Assembly (NCBI GenBank): GCA_902168105.1
Contig: CABHOY010000058.1
Span: 146,588-210,587 of the forward strand
Length of the DNA: 64,000 nucleotides
Direction: 5' to 3'
DNA from: an uncultured Flavihumibacter sp.
GTDB lineage: Bacteria > Bacteroidota > Bacteroidia > Chitinophagales > Chitinophagaceae
Under the pieces are notes generated by a model. It made no database searches. It was not told the origin of the DNA and worked only from the letters and a program-made list of their open reading frames with translations. Position 1 is the first letter of the stretch. Every line of letters begins with the position of its first letter. Positions 27,649 through 35,808 of this stretch are shown in pieces. Both the position numbers and the translations under genes were made by a program.

Positions 27649-28313
27649 GCTTTCTTTAATGGTGGAAAATACAGTTCATCGCCCGGGCTGATAGCGTGAA
27701 CGCTACTCAGTCCGTTAACCCTGGCCACTTCCATATAATAGGAAGGATCGCCATAGATGCGGTAAGCCATTATCGGCAATGTATCTCCTGCTTTTACAGT
27801 AATGATATGCGTCAGATCGGGAGAACCTTTTTTTGCCTTTTGTTTCTTCGTTTTAAAATCAAGCGATTTCGCGATCACGAGCTTCACTTCCGCCCTTAAT
27901 GCGGTACCGTCTGCATTGAACATTTTATAGTTGGTCGTGATACTGGTGCAAACGCCTCTATACACAAAATCTCCCCAGGAGATCTTGAGGAAATTAGGCC
28001 GGTGTTTATCGCCCTGATAAGAAAACATCACGTAACGCAACCTGTCAATGTAGCCGTCTACCGTCTGGCCGTCAGGGATCGGGATAATGCCCGTACCATC
28101 CACCAGCAGGTCGAGGTTCAGGTCAGAGTCTCCCATACCTGTAAAGACCATCGTAGGGTCGGACGAGTTCTGTTCATCAGGCGATCCGTATTCCGCCTTG
28201 TAAGTCAGGGAATAAGTGCTGGGATTGATCATAGCGCTGATCTTACTCAGTAACTTATCAACGCAGGCCGCATCTCCATAAGCTGCAATCTGTAATTTCT
28301 TGATCTCACCCAT
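27645..28313 (-). CDS. eCIS LysM-domain hub protein (Afp7-like)
   Basis: A 222-residue protein with a C-terminal LysM domain (ITVKAGDTLPIMAYRIYGDP... ISPGDELYFPP, about residues 170-218). The N-terminal region includes MINPSTYSLTYKAEYGSPDE and a segment with KISWGDFVYRGVCTSITTNY. This matches Afp7 and the gp53-like proteins that join the tube to the spike hub inside the baseplate. The LysM motif here is a structural ring element and not evidence of a peptidoglycan hydrolase. It overlaps vgrG by 4 bp and follows the small DUF5908 gene by 3 bp. Confidence 0.9.
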   Translation of the reverse strand: MGEIKKLQIAAYGDAACVDKLLSKISAMINPSTYSLTYKAEYGSPDEQNSSDPTMVFTGMGDSDLNLDLLVDGTGIIPIPDGQTVDGYIDRLRYVMFSYQGDKHRPNFLKISWGDFVYRGVCTSITTNYKMFNADGTALRAEVKLVIAKSLDFKTKKQKAKKGSPDLTHIITVKAGDTLPIMAYRIYGDPSYYMEVARVNGLSSVHAISPGDELYFPPLKKA

Positions 28314-28316
28314 AAC

Positions 28317-28487
28317 TTATCTGTCGGCTTCAGTTTTCATTCTTTTAAGAATGTTGTCCAGGCATTCCCTGACGATACTTTCTTTCCACTGGCGTAAGGT
28401 CCTTTCATCCGGCATTGCTGCCGAAGTTTTACCAGCGTCTGTAGAAACGGTCACCTTAATGACAAGTTCTCTTATTTCAAGCGCCAT
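28317..28487 (-). CDS. Small eCIS protein, DUF5908 family
   Basis: A 56-residue protein, with start ATG at 28487 and stop at 28317-28319. The sequence begins MALEIRELVIKVTVSTDAG and ends ECLDNILKRMKTEADR. Small proteins with the MxLEIRELxIK opening belong to DUF5908 and are found inside eCIS operons between tube and Afp7-like genes, as here (6 bp after the tube stop, 3 bp before the next start). The first half is probably a beta strand and the second half a helix. Its role is not known to me; a structural or chaperone function is plausible. Confidence 0.85.
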   Translation of the reverse strand: MALEIRELVIKVTVSTDAGKTSAAMPDERTLRQWKESIVRECLDNILKRMKTEADR

Positions 28488-28493
28488 CGTTTA

Positions 28494-28937
28494 TCAGTTG
28501 TACTTTTCAAAATACTTGTAGGCCAGCTCCAGCGTCTCTATCACAATTTCGCCTTCTCCTTTCGCCTTGATGCCTGAGATCTCCATCTTCACGGGATAGA
28601 CACCATAGAACTTCCAGGAGTAGATAGGCTTGTGGAGTTCATCCAGCAGCATGACCACAATAGTAGTAGGCTTGAACTTGAAGGAGGACAGCGTAGTCCT
28701 TACCCAGTCAGTAACGGAAGATCCGACCAGCAAGCCACGTTTCAGCACCAGGTTGCTATATTGAGGAGGGGAAGGCAGTTTGTAAACAAACTGATTCTCT
28801 CCCCCTTCCTTAACTGTTTCTGTGGCTATGTTAACGGAAATGCCGCTCACCTCCTGGAAATTCCCTTCTTCCTTACCAGGGTAACTAATAAAGTTCACCT
28901 TGTAATGAAAGCCTGTCATTGGATATCCGGGATCCAT
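28494..28937 (-). CDS. eCIS tube protein 2 (Afp5-like, gp19 family)
   Basis: A 147-residue protein of the T4 gp19-like tail-tube family. Typical parts are FHYKVNFISYPGKEEGNFQE (residues of about 10-29), LVLKRGLLVGSSVTDWVRT and the closing EGEIVIETLELAYKYFEKYN. eCIS operons usually carry two tube paralogues. The second, Afp5-like, forms the first ring nearest the baseplate, whereas the abundant Afp1-like form builds the rest. It follows the main tube gene by 5 bp, which fits that assignment. Confidence 0.9.
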   Translation of the reverse strand: MDPGYPMTGFHYKVNFISYPGKEEGNFQEVSGISVNIATETVKEGGENQFVYKLPSPPQYSNLVLKRGLLVGSSVTDWVRTTLSSFKFKPTTIVVMLLDELHKPIYSWKFYGVYPVKMEISGIKAKGEGEIVIETLELAYKYFEKYN

Positions 28938-28942
28938 AAGCT

Positions 28943-29398
28943 TTATTCGCTGATGGTTAAACCTTCGTGCGCAACTTCCATAGTCTCAACGGCTATTTCG
29001 TTCGCGTCCGATTTCATATCCGTAACGGTGATCTTGCAAGGGAATGCATTTTTCAGCGTCCAGCTCATAGCGATATCCTGTTTTTCGTCCAGGAGGCTCA
29101 CTACGATATTGATACGCTTGTAGGTATTCATTGTAATACCTTTATACTTATCCCATAGTGCTTTGTCTCCTTTGAAGATGCCCTTTTTCAGTGTGATATT
29201 GGAGAACTTCTGGATACCGGGCATTTTAACTGTAGAATATACAGGGCTGCTGCCGCCACGGTATTCGATAATCTGTGTTTCTGATGATAATCCGGTTACT
29301 TCCTGGAAAATCAGTTCAGCTCCGTCCCACATGACCTTGAAGGAAAATTTGACCAAAGGCCATGTGGTCTGGGCCTGGGTAGATCCGTCATCTGCCAT
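28943..29398 (-). CDS. eCIS main tube protein (Afp1-like, gp19 family)
   Basis: A 151-residue tail-tube protein (gp19 fold). WPLVKFSFKVMWDGAELIFQ opens the core (about residues 13-32), followed by ITLKKGIFKGDKALWDKY and the terminal AVETMEVAHEGL. It shares the architecture of the neighbouring second tube protein but little identity. It is placed straight after the sheath gene, the usual site of the abundant inner-tube subunit. A cargo-carrying tube would be formed by hexamers of this protein. Confidence 0.92.
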   Translation of the reverse strand: MADDGSTQAQTTWPLVKFSFKVMWDGAELIFQEVTGLSSETQIIEYRGGSSPVYSTVKMPGIQKFSNITLKKGIFKGDKALWDKYKGITMNTYKRINIVVSLLDEKQDIAMSWTLKNAFPCKITVTDMKSDANEIAVETMEVAHEGLTISE

Positions 29399-29448
29399 AG
29401 TTATAAGCTTTTAATGATAAGATAATAGGGTGATAAGTCTGTTAGTTT

Positions 29449-30951
29449 TTAAGATTGTTGCATCATCTGCTGGAATGTGATCACGATGAACTCAGCAGGT
29501 CTTACGATCGCTACTCTTACTGTGATCAACATTTTACCGTCGAGGATGTCCTGTGGTGTCATGGTAGAACCAAGGCCCAGCTGAACGTCATAAGCCTGTT
29601 CAGGAGCAGCTCCTGCCAGTGCACCCTGTTTCCAGAGGTTGTTCAGGAAGTTGTCGATCATCGCTTTAACGGTTACCCAGGTGGTAGCGTCGTTCGGCTC
29701 GAATACGTAGGTGCGTGCCGCCAGTTTGATAGATTGTTCTATCATGATGAGGGTACGGCGTACGTTAACATAGCGCCAGTCCTGGCTGTTACCGTCCAGC
29801 GTGCGGCCACCCCATATCAGTGTACCGATACCCGGGAAAGGACGGATCACGTTGATGGATTTACCTGCAAGTACATCTACGTTCAATTGTCTCTGTTCGT
29901 CGTTGGAGATGTTCACTGAAGGAGCATTCACCATACTTACAGAAACGTTGGCCGGTGATTTCCATACACCACGGCTGCTGTCAACCATGGTATAAAGACC
30001 AGCGATAGCGCCACTTGGAGGCAGTTCGTTCAGATGTGATCTGACCTCTTCCAGGATACTGTTATAAACAGGGCTGGAAGCCTTGAGTGACTGGTGGAAA
30101 TTCTTTTTGGCATTAGCATCAGGAGTTGCGATCGCTTTGTAGGCAGTCACCACCTGCTTGGCCAGGTCTTCTGGTAATAATGTTCCCAGGTCAACCGCGG
30201 GATCGAGGTTTTCGAAGTCGATCTCGTTGCTTTGAACGATAGCTGTTTTCAGCCAGGGATAATAGGCCGCGCCATAGTTCAGTGCATTGATACCGATATC
30301 GCTGCGGAAATCTGATACGATAGCATCTGTGGTATCGGTGGCAGATTGCTGTGCCAGATCGAAGATGCCGAACCTGCTCTGCGTTTTGGCGCAATGAGCC
30401 AGTACTTTTGTGTACATGGTGGCGTAGGCTGCTTTCCCGAGGGCGATGATATCCGGAATGACTACCAGTGTAGGCTCAAACTCTTTCTCCAGCATCAGCA
30501 GGATATCGGGTTTGGTTGCAGAACCGATAAAATCGTCCAGGGCTATGTCCAGACCAGCGGCCTGGTCGCCATAGGTACCTACGGAAACGATGTAACAATT
30601 TGCACCGCCATTTGCATAGAACAGACGGATGCTGTTGTAAAGGTAGAAAGTGTTCTTCGGCATGATGGCCACTACCTTGGGAGCGCCGTTCACGATGAAT
30701 GTTTCTCCTTTGTAGTCTGCTGCAGGGTCAGCGATGCTGAATTTTGCCTGGAAGCCTGCGCCGAAGAGTTCTACGAACTCTGCGAATGAGGTGACACGGG
30801 TTGGTTTTTTCAGAAGTGATTTACCAAACCGCTCGGCCTTCTGTGTGTAGCCGATAAAGACAGGAACTGCTGTTTCGACGGCAACGGCAGAACTGGGGAA
30901 GGCGTTCTTTTCTTCTATGTAAACGCCCGGTGTCATGAGTGTTGAAGCCAT
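29449..30951 (-). CDS. eCIS contractile sheath protein (Afp2/3-like)
   Basis: A 500-residue tail-sheath protein. The N-terminus MTPGVYIEEKNAFPSSAVAV (about residues 5-24), with VPVFIGYTQKAERFG following, is the classic sheath start. The C-terminal domain contains IRPFPGIGTLIWGGRTLDGN, WRYVNVRRTLIMIEQSIKLA and the handshake-forming end (KMLITVRVAIVRPAEFIVI). Afp and PVC have three sheath paralogues; here a single gene must make the whole sheath. The cluster therefore resembles simpler systems such as AlgoCIS or MAC. It follows the unassigned 270-residue gene by 18 bp. Confidence 0.95.
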   Translation of the reverse strand: MASTLMTPGVYIEEKNAFPSSAVAVETAVPVFIGYTQKAERFGKSLLKKPTRVTSFAEFVELFGAGFQAKFSIADPAADYKGETFIVNGAPKVVAIMPKNTFYLYNSIRLFYANGGANCYIVSVGTYGDQAAGLDIALDDFIGSATKPDILLMLEKEFEPTLVVIPDIIALGKAAYATMYTKVLAHCAKTQSRFGIFDLAQQSATDTTDAIVSDFRSDIGINALNYGAAYYPWLKTAIVQSNEIDFENLDPAVDLGTLLPEDLAKQVVTAYKAIATPDANAKKNFHQSLKASSPVYNSILEEVRSHLNELPPSGAIAGLYTMVDSSRGVWKSPANVSVSMVNAPSVNISNDEQRQLNVDVLAGKSINVIRPFPGIGTLIWGGRTLDGNSQDWRYVNVRRTLIMIEQSIKLAARTYVFEPNDATTWVTVKAMIDNFLNNLWKQGALAGAAPEQAYDVQLGLGSTMTPQDILDGKMLITVRVAIVRPAEFIVITFQQMMQQS

Positions 30952-30969
30952 AGCTGTACGGGTTTGAGA

Positions 30970-31782
30970 TTAGTATAAAAAGATTTCAGAATATGCTTGC
31001 GTGCGGTCATATCCTGGTATGCCCGCAGCTGAAACAGTTTTGATATCCGGCGATGGAAGCGCTGAAATAATGGTCCGGTTAAGACCACCAATGCCACCGG
31101 CTTCCACCAGCTGAAACGTATGTAAAGGACGTTGCGCCAGTGCGACTGCCTCTTCCGAGACAAAGACGCTGGCGTTGGTACCGTCAGGAAGTGTTACTGC
31201 CTGCGGACCTTTAAAATGCACTTTGTTGTTGGTGTCAATAATAGCTGGTTCTGATAATGCAGCAAGATTAGCGCTCATCAGGAAGTAACACCAACGTGTA
31301 GTCCTGGCGGCGAAACTGATCTCATAACGATCGGACAGGCCGGGAGTAAGCGACAATATTATCCGCGCAAATGGTCTTGCGGATACAATGCCGCCCTGAT
31401 GTTCAAACGGGGCCACTTCACTGGCTGTTACCACGTCATCTTTATGCAGCTTACCGGCTGCATGGCCGTCTTCATTACCAAACAACAGGATGCTGTTCGG
31501 AATGTCAGACTGCTGCAATCCGGTATAATTATAAAATAAGTTATCCTGCAATTGCAGGTCAAATACCAACGCCAGATCCTCCCGTAACAGCTGTTCCCGC
31601 TGGTCTGTGTCGCTGTTGTCGTACAGCAATACAAACCTGTCCGGCAGTCTGCGGAAGAGTAATCCATAACGTCTCATGTCAGTTGCGGTCTGCTGGGGCA
31701 CAAGCACACGGATGTCCCTTAAACAATTGTCAGCAAAGAACCGGTGGCGGAAATAAATTTCCGTCAGCAAATCAAATCCCAT
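30970..31782 (-). CDS. eCIS protein of unknown function between cap and sheath genes
   Basis: A 270-residue protein with no motif I recognise and no signal peptide or membrane segment. Recognisable traits are MRRYGLLFRRLPDRFVLLYD near residue 40, a beta-rich middle with ISFAARTTRWCYFLMSANLA, and a C-terminal Gly/Ser-rich tail. Its fixed place, 14 bp after the Afp16-like cap gene and just before the sheath, matches where a cap adaptor would be encoded. The AlgoCIS structure includes a cap adaptor, so that role is a reasonable inference. There is no sequence proof. Confidence 0.6.
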   Translation of the reverse strand: MGFDLLTEIYFRHRFFADNCLRDIRVLVPQQTATDMRRYGLLFRRLPDRFVLLYDNSDTDQREQLLREDLALVFDLQLQDNLFYNYTGLQQSDIPNSILLFGNEDGHAAGKLHKDDVVTASEVAPFEHQGGIVSARPFARIILSLTPGLSDRYEISFAARTTRWCYFLMSANLAALSEPAIIDTNNKVHFKGPQAVTLPDGTNASVFVSEEAVALAQRPLHTFQLVEAGGIGGLNRTIISALPSPDIKTVSAAGIPGYDRTQAYSEIFLY

Positions 31783-31796
31783 TACTGTAATTCTGT

Positions 31797-32369
31797 TTAC
31801 AGAAGTTTGTCGTTTGTAGTGATGTCCGATACGGAAGGCCTGTATTCCCTGATGATACTGTCGTCAAATGTCAGCATACGCATTTTATAGACCACAGAAG
31901 GCATGTACTTAGCGCCCAGTGTGGCCCATACATTGTTCAAGCGTTCTGTACCCATACTCTCCATCTCGAATACCAGCTTATCTATCCGGCGGTCCAACGA
32001 TGGCGTATCAGCGGGAGTGAATACGTTGCGTGACTGAAAAAAGGCCATGACAAAGGAAATGAAGCGTAATGCTTCTGCATAGTTGTTTCCACTGAAGTAG
32101 GCAGAAAATAACACATACAGATTAATACATACCGGCGGAGCCGTCTTTGCCTGCAGCATTCCCGGGTTATAACCGGGTATACTCTTTCCCAGCGCCTCTT
32201 TCTCAATGTTGATCAGCGTCACAAGAACTTTGTTTTCTCCCTGTATAGCAACACTTCCATCCTGATTTACAATACCGGACAGCACTACTTTTTCCTCGTT
32301 TACATGCAACTGCCTGCTGAAGTGTTTATTAATTACTTCAGTGATGCACGATAGGGTTTCGTAAATCAT
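31797..32369 (-). CDS. eCIS cap/tail terminator (Afp16-like, DUF4255)
   Basis: A 190-residue DUF4255 protein and first gene of the cluster. The opening MIYETLSCITEVINKHFSRQ and the block NKVLVTLINIEKEALGK (residues of about 45-61) with VCINLYVLFSAYFSGNNYAE are typical. Afp16 homologues form the hexameric cap that ends tube and sheath polymerisation. It is preceded by a 310-bp divergent promoter region shared with the GH18-like gene. The fourteen genes that follow on the minus strand have gaps of 50 bp or less, so the system is probably one long transcript. Confidence 0.9.
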   Translation of the reverse strand: MIYETLSCITEVINKHFSRQLHVNEEKVVLSGIVNQDGSVAIQGENKVLVTLINIEKEALGKSIPGYNPGMLQAKTAPPVCINLYVLFSAYFSGNNYAEALRFISFVMAFFQSRNVFTPADTPSLDRRIDKLVFEMESMGTERLNNVWATLGAKYMPSVVYKMRMLTFDDSIIREYRPSVSDITTNDKLL

Positions 32370-32493
32370 ATGGCTATTATTTTCTCAGGAAGTACTCAGT
32401 AAAACTGACGCTAAACAATGCTTTGCCTGTGGCAGCTTACGATGTTATGTTGTGTGTAAATACTCGTTGTCGGCTTCTAATATCTAAATTCGT

Positions 32494-32555
32494 ATCCCAC
32501 ATTAATGGGATGAAAATCATGGTACTAGGACTTTCTAAAGAACTTCGATTTTCAT
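32494..32555. promoter_or_regulatory. Inverted repeats in the divergent eCIS/GH18-like intergenic region
   Basis: The 310-bp gap (32370-32679) holds two neighbouring dyads. ATCCCA-N6-TGGGAT lies at 32494-32511. A 9-bp inverted repeat ATGAAAATC (32510-32518)/GATTTTCAT (32547-32555) overlaps the end of the first. They lie between two divergent genes and could be operators or a transcript hairpin. No TTG-N20-TAnnTTTG promoter is visible for either gene, so a different sigma factor or an activator may be used. The rest of the gap is AT-rich and featureless. Confidence 0.45.
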
Positions 32556-32679
32556 ATTGGCCACAAGATAGTAGTTAAATGAAAACAATAAAATTTTTAT
32601 TTAAATGAATATTTACCTATTTTTTATTAATTATTATTATTACTCTTGCCTCAAAGTTGTTCCGTAAATTTTACTATTT

Positions 32680-34800
32680 ATGTATTCCCTTATCAGAATC
32701 CTATGCGGTTTCTTTTTCGTCCTTACTATCTTTTTGTTTCCTAAGAATAATATCCAGGCTAATATAATATATGCTTCCCCGTATGATACGTCCCACGGAT
32801 TAAAGACGATAAACTTACCAACTTTTCAGAAAGATACAACAGGGAAAGTCAAACTATTACAAAAGATAGTTGCGGCGTTAAGGTTCACGAAAAATGCGCG
32901 GGCAAGGGAACAGCAGCGTGTGATCACCATCATCAGAACGGTGATGGCCGACTCTATGGTGGCGACGGCAGCAGACATTAAAAAGCTGAATGCCGAATTG
33001 TCCTTACAGCAGAACCAGCATTTTGATTCATTAAGTAAACTGATCAACGCTATCATTGCCGACGCGGCAGCAAGAGATACGGCAGTCGTACCGAGTGAAC
33101 TGCCGGATGTTCCTCCTGCACCTGTGCCAGCCACAGATGTTGCAGACCTTATTAATAAGATCATCCCTATATTAACACAGAAAGCAAAAGAAGAAAAAAG
33201 CTCGGAAGCACAGCAGAAACGTCTGCAGGAAGTTCGTGCTTTATATGGCCGTCCACCAGGTAAAATCGATACGCTGCTTTTAGGAGATACGCTGGGCGCA
33301 CGGTACACCATTACCCTGGGACATAAGGCAAACGTAATAGGTGTTCACCCCTATTGGATGAACGATAAATATCTTCATTATAATTTTACCGCCCTGAGTG
33401 CAGTAAGCTTCTATGGGTATACTACCGAAAAAGATATTAAGGCAAGGGACATTCCTCCTTTCCCGCTAAACATGTTCACGCTGGCAGCATCGGCAGGGAG
33501 CGACAGGTTGTTCACTTTATATGAAAATGATCCGGCTCATATTGATGCACTGCTGAAAGATGAGCAGGCACAATTCCGTTGTATTGATTCACTGTTACCT
33601 TTACTGCAACACTACGATGCGAATGGTATAAATATTTGGTTCAGTCAACTAAATGGTAACAAGAGAGACGCCTTCTCCCGTTTTGTGACCTTACTGTCAA
33701 ATTACCTTCAGCGTAACAGTGACAAAAAATATCTTATTACCATTACACTGCCATCGTATGACGATCAGGCGGCCTACGACCTGAGAACGCTGGACCCTTT
33801 AACAGATCATTTCCTGGTCGACTTTACGAAAGCCAGCGGTACACGTGCAGGCGCTTTAGCTCCTATGAAAGGAGACGCACGCCGGGCCATTGAACCGGTC
33901 ATGTCCCGTTTACTGAATCAGCAGATCGCTCCGGGAAAATTTGTTATCCTCCTCTCCTACTACGGTACACAATGGAAGAAAAGCCAGAGTGGCGGGAAGG
34001 ATATCTTTACGAAATACGTTCCATTCAACGAGATCAAAAACCGTTTCCCCGGCGATACCTCTGTTATATATGATGAAGATGCGGTAGCTGCTTATGTGGA
34101 GGAGAAAAATGAAGCGGGTGAAGTCACTTCAGAGATATGGTTTGATGACGCCTATACCCTGGACGTTAAATACGACTATGTATTAAATAATGGTCTGGGT
34201 GGTGTGGCCGTATGGCCATTGGGCGCTGACGACGGCTATGGTGAATTGTGGGATGAACTGGGCGCTAAATTCATCAGCATAGATACTACATTCATTGACA
34301 CTGTCAGGTTAGTTCCGGAAGTTGTCGTGAACCAATCCTGGTGGACACGTATGACACAAAGGATCGGTCACGAAATACGGGTACTGGATCTGATGTTTAC
34401 AGATCCCTGTCAGCTGGATATTGAGAAGGACGACAATGATGACGATTTCTTCGCTTACCTCACGTTGTTCTTTTTTATCATCGCACTACTGATCGGTTTC
34501 TTTTATGCATATAATATGCGTATGGTTGGCAGCGCCTGGCAATGGCAGAAGGTGGTGTTACGCATATTGATAGGCTGGGTATTGATCACCATGTTCTTCG
34601 GGATAGTAACGCTCTTCCTCAACAGGGATGTTCCTTTTGGTATTACCCACGCTACAGCCGACAATGGCAGTGCAAAAGCAAAATGTGTGACGGTTCCGAT
34701 GCTGGACCTCCTGCTGATATTTTCGGTGGGGCTTGTATTGGGTATGTTGATCATGCGGATATTGATACGTCCGTTATTGACGAAAAATGATAAGCCGTAG
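32680..34800 (+). CDS. Membrane-anchored GH18-fold protein with degenerate active site
   Basis: A 706-residue protein, divergent from the eCIS operon. An N-terminal hydrophobic segment (about 4-22) is followed by a helical, probably coiled-coil stretch (about 50-130) and a Pro-rich linker. A GH18/YaaH-like barrel spans about 210-535 (VIGVHPYWMNDKYLHYNF; SEIWFDDAYTLDVKYDYVL; NGLGGVAVWPLGADDGYGEL). Three transmembrane helices lie at about 592-612, 625-647 and 675-697. The catalytic DxxDxDxE of GH18 enzymes aligns with N315-G-I-N318-I-W320-F-S322, so neither acid Glu nor Asp is left and the domain should not cleave chitin. It may bind glycan or anchor the injection system; that is inference. Confidence 0.75.
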   Translation: MYSLIRILCGFFFVLTIFLFPKNNIQANIIYASPYDTSHGLKTINLPTFQKDTTGKVKLLQKIVAALRFTKNARAREQQRVITIIRTVMADSMVATAADIKKLNAELSLQQNQHFDSLSKLINAIIADAAARDTAVVPSELPDVPPAPVPATDVADLINKIIPILTQKAKEEKSSEAQQKRLQEVRALYGRPPGKIDTLLLGDTLGARYTITLGHKANVIGVHPYWMNDKYLHYNFTALSAVSFYGYTTEKDIKARDIPPFPLNMFTLAASAGSDRLFTLYENDPAHIDALLKDEQAQFRCIDSLLPLLQHYDANGINIWFSQLNGNKRDAFSRFVTLLSNYLQRNSDKKYLITITLPSYDDQAAYDLRTLDPLTDHFLVDFTKASGTRAGALAPMKGDARRAIEPVMSRLLNQQIAPGKFVILLSYYGTQWKKSQSGGKDIFTKYVPFNEIKNRFPGDTSVIYDEDAVAAYVEEKNEAGEVTSEIWFDDAYTLDVKYDYVLNNGLGGVAVWPLGADDGYGELWDELGAKFISIDTTFIDTVRLVPEVVVNQSWWTRMTQRIGHEIRVLDLMFTDPCQLDIEKDDNDDDFFAYLTLFFFIIALLIGFFYAYNMRMVGSAWQWQKVVLRILIGWVLITMFFGIVTLFLNRDVPFGITHATADNGSAKAKCVTVPMLDLLLIFSVGLVLGMLIMRILIRPLLTKNDKP

Positions 34801-34874
34801 GAATAGAGGTGATGTCCCGTTCGCGGGTGGTTCGATGATCACGGCGTCGGGTTGGTAACGTTCAGCCGACAATC

Positions 34875-35177
34875 TCAGGGGAATAATTCCTTCGTTTTAC
34901 TGATCATTTCTTTGATACGCTTCGTAAAGGTGTCGCAACACGGTTTACTGTAGCTGTAAAGGACTAACCCTGCCCCGTCTTCCGAGCGGGACTCAATATT
35001 CATTTCAACCATGTGATCGGGATGGCTGCTGCAGGATTCGTTGCTGAACTGATGAGTAAGATAGGCTGCGATCCTTTCGGCTTTTGAATTGTTATACCTG
35101 TCAGGAAGGTTATGGATGTAATCAGCCATTGTGTTGTCAGGAACGAGAGATCTTTTTATAGCGCGGAACTGGATCAT
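34875..35177 (-). CDS. Small protein of unknown function
   Basis: About 100 residues, starting MIQFRAIKRSLVPDNTMADY; an alternative start is the internal Met at 35129 (84 residues). It contains two Cys-containing patches (FSNESCSSHPDHMVEMN and SKPCCDTFTKRIKEM) and is otherwise hydrophilic. I recognise no family. A promoter match at 35208-35240 lies just upstream and excludes the longer frame that would begin at 35210. It is downstream of, and convergent with, the GH18-like gene. Cytoplasmic, no signal peptide. Confidence 0.55.
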   Translation of the reverse strand: MIQFRAIKRSLVPDNTMADYIHNLPDRYNNSKAERIAAYLTHQFSNESCSSHPDHMVEMNIESRSEDGAGLVLYSYSKPCCDTFTKRIKEMISKTKELFP

Positions 35178-35207
35178 AACTATAAAATTAAGAGGGGAAC
35201 GATAATA

Positions 35208-35240
35208 CAAAGGTACGGATTAGGGGAATCTGTTGTCCAA
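35208..35240 (-). promoter_or_regulatory. Promoter of the small gene at 34875-35177
   Basis: On the minus strand TTG (35238-35240) is followed after 22 nt by TACCTTTG (35208-35215), matching the Bacteroidota promoter form. The predicted transcript start is near 35201, about 24 nt before the chosen ATG. Confidence 0.55.
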
Positions 35241-35307
35241 ATACCCGATTTTTTCCCTGATGTAGATTCTTTCCTTAAATTTACTCCTTCAATTAAAATA
35301 TGAATTC

Positions 35308-35751
35308 ATGAAACATCTAATTCTAATTCTTTTGATGGGAACTGCCGTTAGTTCTTATGCGCAGAAAAGTGATCAGCCGGTAAATGTACCAGCCGCTGTC
35401 GCCAAAAGCTTCCAGCAGCAGTATCCCCAAGCGACAGGTGTTAAGTGGAAATCAAAGGACAATCAGTACAAAGCTGAGTTTGAAAAACATGATGTTTGGT
35501 ACGATGCAACGGGTAAACTGGTAAAGCAGAAGGAAGATATTAAAGACACCGATCTGCCTGCTGCGGTAAAACAGGCTGTTCAGCAGCAGTTTGCGGGGTA
35601 TACCATTCACGATGCCGACAAGCACACAGAAGGAACAGTAGTTACTTACAAACTTGAACTGAAGAAAAGTCCGGAAAAAAGAGACGTTATCTTCAGCGCA
35701 GACGGTAAAGTGCTGAAAAATGAGATAGACGATAAGAAGAAGAAGAAATAA
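35308..35751 (+). CDS. Periplasmic PepSY-like protein
   Basis: A 147-residue exported protein with signal peptide MKHLILILLMGTAVSSYAQ. Two similar PepSY-like units follow. The first has VNVPAAVAKSFQQQYPQATG then VKWKSKDNQYKAEFE. The second has LPAAVKQAVQQQFAGYTIHD and ends DVIFSADGKVLKNEI. This is the common Bacteroidota PepSY-like/DUF2874 arrangement. Family members are small periplasmic proteins, sometimes tied to two-component systems, but no function is established. The tail is Lys-rich (DDKKKKK). A terminator follows. Confidence 0.85.
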   Translation: MKHLILILLMGTAVSSYAQKSDQPVNVPAAVAKSFQQQYPQATGVKWKSKDNQYKAEFEKHDVWYDATGKLVKQKEDIKDTDLPAAVKQAVQQQFAGYTIHDADKHTEGTVVTYKLELKKSPEKRDVIFSADGKVLKNEIDDKKKKK

Positions 35752-35769
35752 CCATTCACTATATAATGA

Positions 35770-35808
35770 AGCAGCCGCCAGATATTTCTGAGCGGCTGCT
35801 TTTTTTTA
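35770..35808 (+). terminator. Terminator between convergent genes
   Basis: Perfect 9-bp stem AGCAGCCGC/GCGGCTGCT with a 13-nt loop is followed by eight T residues on the plus strand. It ends the PepSY-like transcript. The hairpin also lies directly after the stop of the convergent efflux gene. Confidence 0.85.

Noticed and set aside
13823..32369. Type VI secretion system or prophage reading of the contractile cluster
   Set aside because: No TssJ, TssL, TssM, ClpV, integrase, capsid, portal or terminase is present. The AAA+ protein, DUF4255 cap, LysM hub and tape-measure protein are eCIS traits.
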